A stretch of 42,705 bases of DNA from Winogradskyella sp. (lineage in GTDB: Bacteria; Bacteroidota; Bacteroidia; Flavobacteriales; Flavobacteriaceae). Position 1 is the first letter of the stretch, and each line of letters begins with the position of its first letter. A program made the translations under genes and the position numbers. Below are positions 7,626 through 14,357 of the stretch, one piece after another. The DNA lies in contig NZ_JABDQL010000069.1 of NCBI RefSeq assembly GCF_013042245.1, positions 1 through 42,705 of the forward strand. The letters are read 5' to 3'. Under the pieces are notes generated by a model. It ran no database searches and had not been told where the DNA came from. It saw only the letters and a program-made list of their open reading frames with translations.

Positions 7626-7997
7626 CTACTTAGTATGCTTTTTTCGCTTTTCGGTCATTTTAATAGTAACCATTTCCACGTCTCCAGCTATTGGTGGGTT
7701 TACTTTGCTCACACTTACTGTGGCTTTAGAAACCATCTGATCTTCAGAAAATATTCGGTTCAAAATCCGTTTAGCTACAGTTTCTAGGAGTTTTGAAGGT
7801 TGTGCCATTTCCTCTCTAACTACCTTATTTAAAAACACGTAGTCAACTGTATCAGATAGTTCATCAGTCTTTGCCGAGGTTTTTAAGTTAGCCTTTACTT
7901 CTAAATCTACACGATAATCACTTCCGATTTTAGTTTCTTCAGGTAGACAACCATGATGAGCAAACACACGGATATTTTCGACTTTTATTATTCCCAT
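7626..7997 (-). CDS. folB: Dihydroneopterin aldolase
   Basis: A 123-residue cytosolic enzyme of folate biosynthesis converting 7,8-dihydroneopterin to 6-hydroxymethyl-dihydropterin plus glycolaldehyde. The family signature is clear: IRVFAHHGCLPEE (pterin/aldol site, H14-E21), the central LSDTVDYVFL, LLETVAKRIL (substrate-binding Glu), and VSVSKVNPPI with the catalytic lysine near residue 99. Length is normal for FolB (about 120). It is transcribed divergently from glnS, behind a small zinc-ribbon gene and a hairpin repeat, and upstream of tRNA-Cys. Confidence 0.92.
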   Translation of the reverse strand: MGIIKVENIRVFAHHGCLPEETKIGSDYRVDLEVKANLKTSAKTDELSDTVDYVFLNKVVREEMAQPSKLLETVAKRILNRIFSEDQMVSKATVSVSKVNPPIAGDVEMVTIKMTEKRKKHTK

Positions 7998-8020
7998 AAA
8001 GCAAAAATAATATTACTCTA

Positions 8021-8062
8021 CGTCACTTCGAGTGAATTTCTGAAAGAAATTTGTATCGAGAA
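8021..8062. repeat. Intergenic hairpin repeat with TCGAG arms
   Basis: CACTTCGAGTGAATTTCT (8024-8041) is followed by AGAAATTTGTATCGAGAAG (8044-8062). The two halves pair imperfectly into a hairpin (AATTTCT with AGAAATT, and CTTCGAG with TCGAGAAG). This is a common dispersed repeat type of flavobacterial intergenic regions. Its ATCGAG arm resembles the arms of the large array at 41483 onward. Confidence 0.55.
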
Positions 8063-8064
8063 GC

Positions 8065-8265
8065 TTAGTTGGTAAACAAATCAAAAATATTACTCAAGGC
8101 GCTAGTTTTTGCTTTAAAAAACTCAGTGTAAGAGCATTTTTTACAAGTGACAGAAGTAAATTTTTTATTCTGGACATCAAATATTTTAGACAATGTGCCA
8201 CCAGTTGCACGCATTTCTCCAACGTCGTAGGTGGTATTATCACATTTTGGACAGATATAACTCAT
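8065..8265 (-). CDS. Zinc-ribbon protein, DUF2082-like
   Basis: A 66-residue protein with two zinc knuckles, YICPKCDNTTYDVGEMRATGG near the start and VTCKKCSYTEFF near residue 40, then a C-terminal SALSNIFDLFTN. The pattern CPxC...GE.RATGG...F.VQNKKFT.V.CKKCGYTEFYK matches the small 'nucleic-acid-binding Zn-ribbon' proteins (DUF2082). The biochemical role is unknown. It is transcribed away from glnS across an 89-bp divergent gap, and a hairpin repeat separates it from folB downstream. Confidence 0.8.
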   Translation of the reverse strand: MSYICPKCDNTTYDVGEMRATGGTLSKIFDVQNKKFTSVTCKKCSYTEFFKAKTSALSNIFDLFTN

Positions 8266-8354
8266 AATTTTTGGTTGTTTAGGTTCAAGCTATAAGTAGA
8301 AAAACAAAGGCTTTTGTTACATTTTTATGTAATTTTACACTTTAATTTTTTGCA

Positions 8355-10358
8355 ATGTTAGAAGAATCAAAATCACTCAATTTTATTGAGCATATCATAG
8401 AAGAAGATTTAGCCAACGGTCTCCCGAAGGAAAATCTTCGATTTCGTTTTCCTCCAGAACCTAATGGTTATTTACACATTGGCCACACAAAAGCTATAGG
8501 TATTAGTTTTGGTTTGGGTGAAAAGTATAATGCACCTGTTAATCTTCGTTTTGATGATACGAATCCAGCAAAAGAAGAGCAAGAGTATGTTGATGCTATT
8601 AAAAGAGATATCGAGTGGCTTGGATATAAGTGGGAGAATGAATTATACTCTTCAGATTACTTTCAAAAACTATATGACTGGGCTGTTTTAATGATTAAAG
8701 ATGGCAACGCCTATGTAGATTCACAATCTTCAGAAGCCATGGCCGAACAAAAAGGAACGCCTACACAAGTCGGTACCAATTCACCTTATAGAAATAGAAC
8801 TGTTGAAGAAAATTTGGAGCTTTTCCAAGGTATGAAAGACGGTAAATTTAAACAAGGAGAACATGTCCTTCGTGCAAAGATTGATATGGAAGACCCAAAT
8901 ATGTTGATGCGCGACCCAATAATGTACCGAATCTTATTCGCACATCATCACAGAACAAGTAATGATTGGTGCATTTACCCAATGTATGACTGGACGCACG
9001 GCGAAAGTGACTATATTGAGCAGATTTCACATTCTTTATGTTCCTTAGAATTTAAACCACACAGAAAACTTTACAATTGGTTTAAAGAACAAGTGTATGA
9101 CTATGCAAAAGAAGAGTTACCAATACCTCCAAAGCAAAGAGAATTTGCGAGGCTAAATCTTAGTTATACAATCATGAGTAAGCGTAAACTATTGCGTTTG
9201 GTAGAAGAAGGTATCGTAACAGGTTGGGACGATCCACGCATGCCAACTATTTCTGGTTTGCGCCGTCGAGGTTATACACCAAATTCTATACGTCAGTTTA
9301 TAGAAAAAGTAGGTGTTGCAAAGCGTGAAAACATAATTGATGTTTCGCTTTTAGAATTTTGTGTACGTGAAGACTTAAATAAATCTGCAAACCGTGTGAT
9401 GGCGGTTTTAGATCCAGTAAAAGTTATAATTACCAATTATCCTGAAGGAAACGAGGAGTGGTTAGATGCAGAAAATAATCCTGAAGATGATAAAGCAGGT
9501 TCGCGTCAAGTTCCTTTCTCAAGAGAAATCTATATTGAAAAAGCAGATTTTAAAGAACAAGCGAGTAACAAGTTTTTTAGACTAAAACTAGGAGGAGAAG
9601 TCCGCCTAAAAAATGCTTATATCATACAAGCAAATAATGTTGTAAAGGACAAAGAAGGTAATGTCACAGAAATTCACTGTACGTACTCTACAGATACAGA
9701 AAAACGCGTCAAAGGAACATTGCACTGGGTTTCTGTAAAACACGCAATTCCAGCAGAGATTAGAGAATACGACCGCTTATTTATGGACGAAGCTCCTGAT
9801 AGTCATAATGACAAGGATTTTATGGAGTTCATAAACCCAAATTCTCTGAAAGTAAAAATCGGATATTTAGAACCAAGCTTAGCAGATGCAGAAGTAGGAG
9901 AGCGGTTTCAGTTTCAACGTTTAGGATATTTCAATGTAGATAACGATTCTAAACCAGGCGCTTTGGTGTTTAATAAAACTGTTGGTTTACGAGATAGTTG
10001 GTCAAAGCAAAAGCCACAACAAAACCAAAATCAACAACAAAACCAACCTCAGCAAAAGCGTAAGGCTATTAGTGTTATCCAACAATTAGGAAAAAAGTAC
10101 ACTAATTTGCCTGAAGAAAAACAATTAAAAGCAAAAGCAGAAATACAAGTCTTAGCCAAAAACGTTGCTTACGAAGAGTTAGAAGCGTTATTTGGTACTG
10201 CAGTAAAAAAAGTAGGCACACGTGTCGCAGTTTTGATTGCGTTAAAAGAACAGCTTAAAAATGGCTTACAACGCAATGCTAATATTGACGATTTTATAGC
10301 CAAAGCAAAAGATGATAAAAACGAAATATTAGTTGCTGAAGCAAATGAAATAGCGTAA
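8355..10358 (+). CDS. glnS: Glutaminyl-tRNA synthetase with C-terminal extension
   Basis: A 667-residue class I aminoacyl-tRNA synthetase charging tRNA-Gln with glutamine. It has the HIGH motif in PEPNGYLHIGHTKAI (H41-H44) and the KMSKS-type loop as MSKRKL (about 273-278), and RFDDTNP and WGYDDPRMPT-type segments (here GWDDPRMPTISGLRRRGYTP) typical of GlnRS rather than GluRS. The two-part anticodon-binding beta-barrel ends near residue 550. Beyond it lies an extension absent from E. coli GlnRS (554 residues): a Gln/Asn/Pro-rich linker at about 552-572 and a predicted helical domain of about 90 residues (VIQQLGKKYTNLPEEKQLKA onward). Deinococcus GlnRS has a YqeY-type C-terminal tRNA-binding domain; whether this one is homologous is uncertain. 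A terminator follows. Confidence 0.95.
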   Translation: MLEESKSLNFIEHIIEEDLANGLPKENLRFRFPPEPNGYLHIGHTKAIGISFGLGEKYNAPVNLRFDDTNPAKEEQEYVDAIKRDIEWLGYKWENELYSSDYFQKLYDWAVLMIKDGNAYVDSQSSEAMAEQKGTPTQVGTNSPYRNRTVEENLELFQGMKDGKFKQGEHVLRAKIDMEDPNMLMRDPIMYRILFAHHHRTSNDWCIYPMYDWTHGESDYIEQISHSLCSLEFKPHRKLYNWFKEQVYDYAKEELPIPPKQREFARLNLSYTIMSKRKLLRLVEEGIVTGWDDPRMPTISGLRRRGYTPNSIRQFIEKVGVAKRENIIDVSLLEFCVREDLNKSANRVMAVLDPVKVIITNYPEGNEEWLDAENNPEDDKAGSRQVPFSREIYIEKADFKEQASNKFFRLKLGGEVRLKNAYIIQANNVVKDKEGNVTEIHCTYSTDTEKRVKGTLHWVSVKHAIPAEIREYDRLFMDEAPDSHNDKDFMEFINPNSLKVKIGYLEPSLADAEVGERFQFQRLGYFNVDNDSKPGALVFNKTVGLRDSWSKQKPQQNQNQQQNQPQQKRKAISVIQQLGKKYTNLPEEKQLKAKAEIQVLAKNVAYEELEALFGTAVKKVGTRVAVLIALKEQLKNGLQRNANIDDFIAKAKDDKNEILVAEANEIA

Positions 10359-10382
10359 GAAGTTTTCTAAAAATGATATATT

Positions 10383-10418
10383 AAAAAAACCTCTAGGAAT
10401 GCTCTTAGAGGTTTTTTT
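10383..10418. terminator. Rho-independent terminator of glnS
   Basis: AAAAAAACCTCTA and TAGAGGTTTTTTT form a stem with a loop of about ten bases and a seven-base U-tract, 25 bp after the glnS stop. The A-tract on the left would also permit termination on the other strand. Confidence 0.8.
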
Positions 10419-10454
10419 GTATTTTTAAATATTACTAACTAAAAATCAAATCAA

Positions 10455-10943
10455 ATGGAATTTAATTATTTAGCAATAGCGGTTGCTGGTCTTGTACCTC
10501 TAGTTATAGGATTCTTATGGTATAATCCAGCGCTTTTTGGAAACGTTTGGATGCGAGAATCTGGCATGACTGAAGAAAAGATGAAAAGCGGAAATATGGC
10601 TGTTATTTTTGTTTTATCACTCATTTTTTCGGTTTTATTATCCTTTTTTTTACAGTTTTTAACCATTCACCAAACAGGTGCAGTACAAATGATTGGCGGC
10701 GATCCAACAGTTGAAGGCATCTTACCATCTTTTCAAGCGTTTATGGACGACTATGGCACTAATTTTAGAACTTATAAACACGGCGCATTACACGGTTTAT
10801 TAGCTGGAATATTCATTGTATTACCAATTATGGGTACCAACGGCTTGTTTGAAAGAAAATCATGGAAGCATATTTTTATAAACGTTGGCTACTGGACACT
10901 TGTACTTACAATTATGGGAGCAATCCTATGTGGATGGGTTTAA
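10455..10943 (+). CDS. DUF1761 membrane protein
   Basis: A 162-residue protein with four predicted transmembrane helices (about 5-25, 48-70, 112-132, 140-162). The N-terminal AGLVPLVIGFLWYNPALFGNVWMRESGMTEEKM is the DUF1761 hallmark (helix, then FLWYxPxLFGxxW). A loop of about 35 residues between helices 2 and 3 carries conserved-looking acidic and histidine residues. Function is unknown; members are inner-membrane proteins of 140-170 residues. It is single-gene, bracketed by terminators on both sides. Confidence 0.82.
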   Translation: MEFNYLAIAVAGLVPLVIGFLWYNPALFGNVWMRESGMTEEKMKSGNMAVIFVLSLIFSVLLSFFLQFLTIHQTGAVQMIGGDPTVEGILPSFQAFMDDYGTNFRTYKHGALHGLLAGIFIVLPIMGTNGLFERKSWKHIFINVGYWTLVLTIMGAILCGWV

Positions 10944-10966
10944 ATTACCTGTAATAAAAATAGAAC

Positions 10967-10991
10967 CCTCGAAGGATAACTTCGAGGTTTT
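10967..10991. terminator. Terminator between DUF1761 and the SPFH gene
   Basis: CCTCGAA and TTCGAGG pair around a seven-base loop and are followed by TTTTAT; the gene ends 24 bp upstream. The U-tract is short. On the opposite strand it lies 23 bp past the SPFH stop codon and could serve that gene too. Confidence 0.65.
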
Positions 10992-11013
10992 ATATATAAA
11001 AAATTAGATAAAA

Positions 11014-11940
11014 TTATTCTTCTTTTTTATTGTTTTTTGCATTTTTCATAGCCTCACCAATTTGGTTGCTTGCTGTAAAGCTAGCCACCATATCATTTAA
11101 CATATTACTTCCGGCTTGAGGTGAATTTGGTAATAAAATAAGATTGCTATTTGTTTCTTGGCCTATAGATTGTAAGGTGTCGTAATGTTGTGTTACAACG
11201 ATAAGCGCAGAAGCTTCTTGAGAATTAATTCCCACTTTATTCAACACCTCAACAGATTCTTCAAGTCCGCGAGCAATTTCACGACGCTGGTCTGCAATAC
11301 CCTGACCTTGTAAACGTTTACTTTCTGCTTCTGCTTTTGCTTTTTCTACAATTAGGATACGCGCAGCATCACCCTCAAATTGTGCAGCTGTTTTTTCACG
11401 ATCCGCAGCATTAATTCTGTTCATTGCAGCTTTTACTTGTGCATCTGGATCAATATCAGTTACTAATGTTTTGATAATGTCGTATCCATATTCAGACATA
11501 TACTCTTGAAGTTCGCGTTTTACTGCTATAGCAATATCATCTTTTTTAACAAAGACATCATCTAATTTCATTTTAGGAACTTCAGCACGGACTACATCAA
11601 ATACAAATGAGGTAATCTGGTCATGCGGATATTCTAACTTGTAAAAAGCGTCATAAACTTTATCTCTGATAACAAGATATTGAACAGAAACTTTAATTTT
11701 CACAAATACATCATCTAAAGTTTTTGTTTCGATTAAAACATCCAATTGTTGAATTTTCAAGCTTAGTCTACCCGCAATGCGGTCCACTAACGGAATTTTC
11801 ATCTGTAAACCAGATTGACGAATGCTTTGATAGCGTCCAAAACGTTCAATAACAGTAGCGGTTTGTTGCTTCACGATAAAGAAGGCAGACAATAAAACAA
11901 CTACACCAATTAGAATAATAGGGTAAAAGTAATAAGACAT
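11014..11940 (-). CDS. SPFH/Band 7 (stomatin/prohibitin-like) membrane-anchored protein
   Basis: A 308-residue protein with an N-terminal membrane anchor (about 4-23, FYPIILIGVVVLLSAFFIV) and a Band 7 domain (about 24-180; TVIERFGRYQSIRQSGLQMK and the downstream VFVKIKVSVQYLV). A helical, Ala/Glu-rich coiled coil follows (about 180-235, AADREKTAAQFEGDAARILI...EKAKAEAESKRLQGQG). The C-terminus ends in a lysine/asparagine-rich tail. Such proteins oligomerise into ring-shaped membrane scaffolds linked to membrane microdomains, protease control or stress. There is no NfeD partner next to it, and the overall sequence looks closer to the plant HIR/bacterial stomatin type than to HflK/HflC. Its precise role is unknown. 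Confidence 0.88.
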   Translation of the reverse strand: MSYYFYPIILIGVVVLLSAFFIVKQQTATVIERFGRYQSIRQSGLQMKIPLVDRIAGRLSLKIQQLDVLIETKTLDDVFVKIKVSVQYLVIRDKVYDAFYKLEYPHDQITSFVFDVVRAEVPKMKLDDVFVKKDDIAIAVKRELQEYMSEYGYDIIKTLVTDIDPDAQVKAAMNRINAADREKTAAQFEGDAARILIVEKAKAEAESKRLQGQGIADQRREIARGLEESVEVLNKVGINSQEASALIVVTQHYDTLQSIGQETNSNLILLPNSPQAGSNMLNDMVASFTASNQIGEAMKNAKNNKKEE

Positions 11941-12027
11941 ATTTTATGTTTTAATGGTTAATGAAATACGAAATGAAACTAAATTTAAGTATATTTTAAG
12001 AGCAGGCGACATAAATGTAAAATAAAA

Positions 12028-12056
12028 TTGATTGATCTAAGTTTTTATTAGGTTTG
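12028..12056 (+). promoter_or_regulatory. Promoter of the decayed beta-barrel gene
   Basis: TTG at 12028-12030, an 18-base spacer and TAGGTTTG at 12049-12056 match the Bacteroidota promoter form. The ATG of the pseudogene lies 22 bases further on. The element looks intact although the gene is not. Confidence 0.5.
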
Positions 12057-12078
12057 TTTCAGAAAGCCCTCAACAGCT

Positions 12079-12748
12079 ATGAAAATAAAATCATTTCAAA
12101 TATTTGTCGCTATTAGTACGCTTTTTGTTACAATGAGTACAGCACAAAACTATCGCATACAAAACGGAATAGGGATTTACCAGGACTAACACCATTTAAA
12201 ATAGACACGGATGATTTAGCAACAGAATCCGGAAACGGTTGGTTAGCAGGATTTTCTACCACGGTAGATTTGCCACACCGATGGTATAATGTGAGTTATA
12301 ACATTCAGCTTGCGAAAAATCAATTAAAACTCGCAGCACTACCTTTTCTTAGGAGGTACTACCGCAGAGTTTTTAAACTATAAAATATTCACAGCACAAA
12401 TTGCACTTATAGGTCACATAAAAATCATTAAAAAGTATTTTTCTATTGATGCTGGTCTAATGTTACAATACAATAGCTACTTAGATTTACAAGATGAAAT
12501 GAAAGAAAATTATATAGTAGATGGCTAAAAATAAGATTACAGCAAACGATATTTCTGAGGTGTCTCGATTTAATATTAATGGAACTATTGGCGTATCTTT
12601 AGGTTTTGAAACTTTTAAGCTTAGAGCGCAATATATTTATAGCCTCACAAATATTTTGAATAAACGTAATGACCAGAATTTAGCTTAAGAGGTAGATTTT
12701 AAGGGTAATCAAAATACGTTAGTATTTTCAGCGATGCTTATTTTCTAG
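12079..12748 (+). pseudogene. Decayed outer-membrane beta-barrel protein gene
   Basis: A signal-peptide-bearing start (MKIKSFQIFVAISTLFVTMS, then TAQNYRIQNG) runs into TAA at 12187. Coding then continues in another frame: GLTPFKIDTDDLATESGNGW, through NVSYNIQLAKNQLKLAALP. It shifts again near 12350 to GGTTAEFLNYKIFTAQIALI, then KYFSIDAGLMLQYNSYLDLQ. It meets a TAA near 12526, resumes as KITANDISEVSRFNINGTIG, meets a second TAA near 12687 after NQNLA, and ends in EVDFKGNQNTLVFSAMLIF with TAG at 12746. Joined, the pieces give a protein of about 220 residues with alternating beta strands and an aromatic C-terminus (LIF), typical of an outer-membrane beta-barrel. At least two frameshifts and two nonsense codons make function very unlikely. 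It overlaps the gltX 3' end by four bases. Confidence 0.85.
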
Positions 12749-14259
12749 ATAGACTTTATTAAATCATCAATTCGTTTTACAGTTTCGTTTTTCCCAATCA
12801 TAAACATAATTTCAAACACATCAGGACCTTGGAGCGCACCAACAAGGGCTAATCGTAAAGGCATCATCACTTTCCCAAAGCCTATTTCGTTATCAGTGAT
12901 CCAACTTTTTAAATTAGTTTGAAGGTTTTGAATTGTAAACTCTTTTGTAGTCGTAATAATTTCAATAGTTTTTTGCATTAATTCGGCGGTTCCTTCTTTT
13001 AGTGCTTTTTTAGAAGCTTTGTCGTCATAACTTGTGGGAGCAGAGAAGAAGTAGTGACTCAAATCCCAAAAGTCTTGTACAAACGTTGCACGCTCTTTTA
13101 TTAAACCAACAACTAAAGCAATATAGTTGACATCAATCTCTGTTAGTTCTGGTCGAGTTGCTTTAAATTTTTTAGCCAAATCCAAATCTAACTGTTGTTG
13201 CATGTATTGGTGGTTAAACCATTTTGTTTTGTCTGGGTCAAAACGAGCTCCGGCTTTGTTTACACGCTCTAAATCAAACTCTGAAATCAAGTTTTCAAGA
13301 GAAAACAACTCTTGTTCAGTTCCTGGGTTCCAGCCTAAAAATGCCAAAAAGTTAACCACGGCTTCAGGGAAATAACCATCTTCTTTATAACCTCGAGACA
13401 CTGTGCCGTCTGTAGCTGTATATTCTAAAGGAAAAACAGGAAAACCTAATTTATCGCCATCACGTTTACTTAATTTTCCTTTTCCAGTTGGTTTTAAAAT
13501 TAAAGGTAAATGTGCAAATTCAGGGGCTTCCCAACCAAAAGCATTGTATAATAATTTATGTAAAGCCAAAGACGGTAACCATTCTTCACCACGTATAACA
13601 TGAGTAATTTCCATCAAATGGTCATCTACAATGTTAGCTAGGTGATAGGTTGGCATACCATCACTTTTAAATAAAATTTTATCGTCTAAAACATTGGTGT
13701 CTATTTTAATATCTCCTCGAATAATATCTTTAAGATGAAGCGTTTCGTCTTGAGGTGACTTAAATCTAACCACATAATTTTCACCAGCATTAATTTTAGC
13801 CAGTGTTTCTTCAGAAGTTAAAACCAAAGAGTTTACTAAACGTCCTTTTTCGCGATTATGCCAGTTATACATAAAGGTTTTGCATTCGGATTCGTGGTTT
13901 TTTCGCTCCGTATCTAACGCTTCAGCTGTATCAAAAGCATAATAGGCTTTACCTTCTGCGATTAATTGGTCAGCATATTGTTTATATAAATGCTTACGTT
14001 CACTTTGTCTGTATGGCCCAAATTTTTCATTTTTCCCTGGTCCTTCATCAAAAGGAATATTACACCAGTTTAATGCATCTACAATATAGTTTTCTGCACC
14101 TTCGACATAACGGTTTTGGTCGGTATCTTCTATACGTAGCACAAAATCACCACCATGTTTTTTAGCAAATAAATAGTTGAATAGCGCGGTTCTTAAACCA
14201 CCAATATGTAAAGGACCTGTTGGACTTGGTGCAAAGCGCACACGAACGTTTTTAGACAT
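12745..14259 (-). CDS. gltX: Glutamyl-tRNA synthetase
   Basis: A 504-residue class I synthetase attaching glutamate to tRNA-Glu. The HIGH-type motif is PSPTGPLHIGGLRTALFNYL (HIGG at 18-21) and the KMSKS-type loop is KGKLSKRDGDKLG (about 258-270). RIEDTDQNR and the C-terminal helical anticodon-binding region (about 330-504) are as expected for bacterial GluRS. The genome also encodes GlnRS (glnS in this window), so this enzyme is probably the discriminating type; the choice is not provable here. Start ATG at 14259 gives the usual MSKNVRVRFAPSPTGPLH. A strong promoter match lies 18-48 bases upstream and overlaps the terminator of the preceding lipoprotein gene. Confidence 0.95.
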   Translation of the reverse strand: MSKNVRVRFAPSPTGPLHIGGLRTALFNYLFAKKHGGDFVLRIEDTDQNRYVEGAENYIVDALNWCNIPFDEGPGKNEKFGPYRQSERKHLYKQYADQLIAEGKAYYAFDTAEALDTERKNHESECKTFMYNWHNREKGRLVNSLVLTSEETLAKINAGENYVVRFKSPQDETLHLKDIIRGDIKIDTNVLDDKILFKSDGMPTYHLANIVDDHLMEITHVIRGEEWLPSLALHKLLYNAFGWEAPEFAHLPLILKPTGKGKLSKRDGDKLGFPVFPLEYTATDGTVSRGYKEDGYFPEAVVNFLAFLGWNPGTEQELFSLENLISEFDLERVNKAGARFDPDKTKWFNHQYMQQQLDLDLAKKFKATRPELTEIDVNYIALVVGLIKERATFVQDFWDLSHYFFSAPTSYDDKASKKALKEGTAELMQKTIEIITTTKEFTIQNLQTNLKSWITDNEIGFGKVMMPLRLALVGALQGPDVFEIMFMIGKNETVKRIDDLIKSI

Positions 14260-14276
14260 AGCTATAAATTAAAGCG

Positions 14277-14307
14277 CAAAGATAGTTTGATAATTGAAGC
14301 CCACAAA
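14277..14307 (-). promoter_or_regulatory. Promoter of gltX
   Basis: On the minus strand TTTG (14307-14304), a 19-base spacer and TATCTTTG (14284-14277) match the Bacteroidota consensus exactly in both boxes. The gltX ATG is 17 bases downstream. The TTTG box is the end of the U-tract of the upstream terminator. Confidence 0.65.
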
Positions 14308-14336
14308 AAAAGCTCCTTTAATTAAAGAGGCTTTGG
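14304..14336 (-). terminator. Terminator of the surface lipoprotein gene
   Basis: Read on the minus strand, AAGCCTCTTTAA and TTAAAGGAGCTTTTTTT form a stem of about eight to ten pairs with one G-U and a single bulge, ending in a seven-base U-tract, about 20 bp after the lipoprotein stop. Confidence 0.7.
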
Positions 14337-14357
14337 TGAAATTATATTTTGTGTTGC

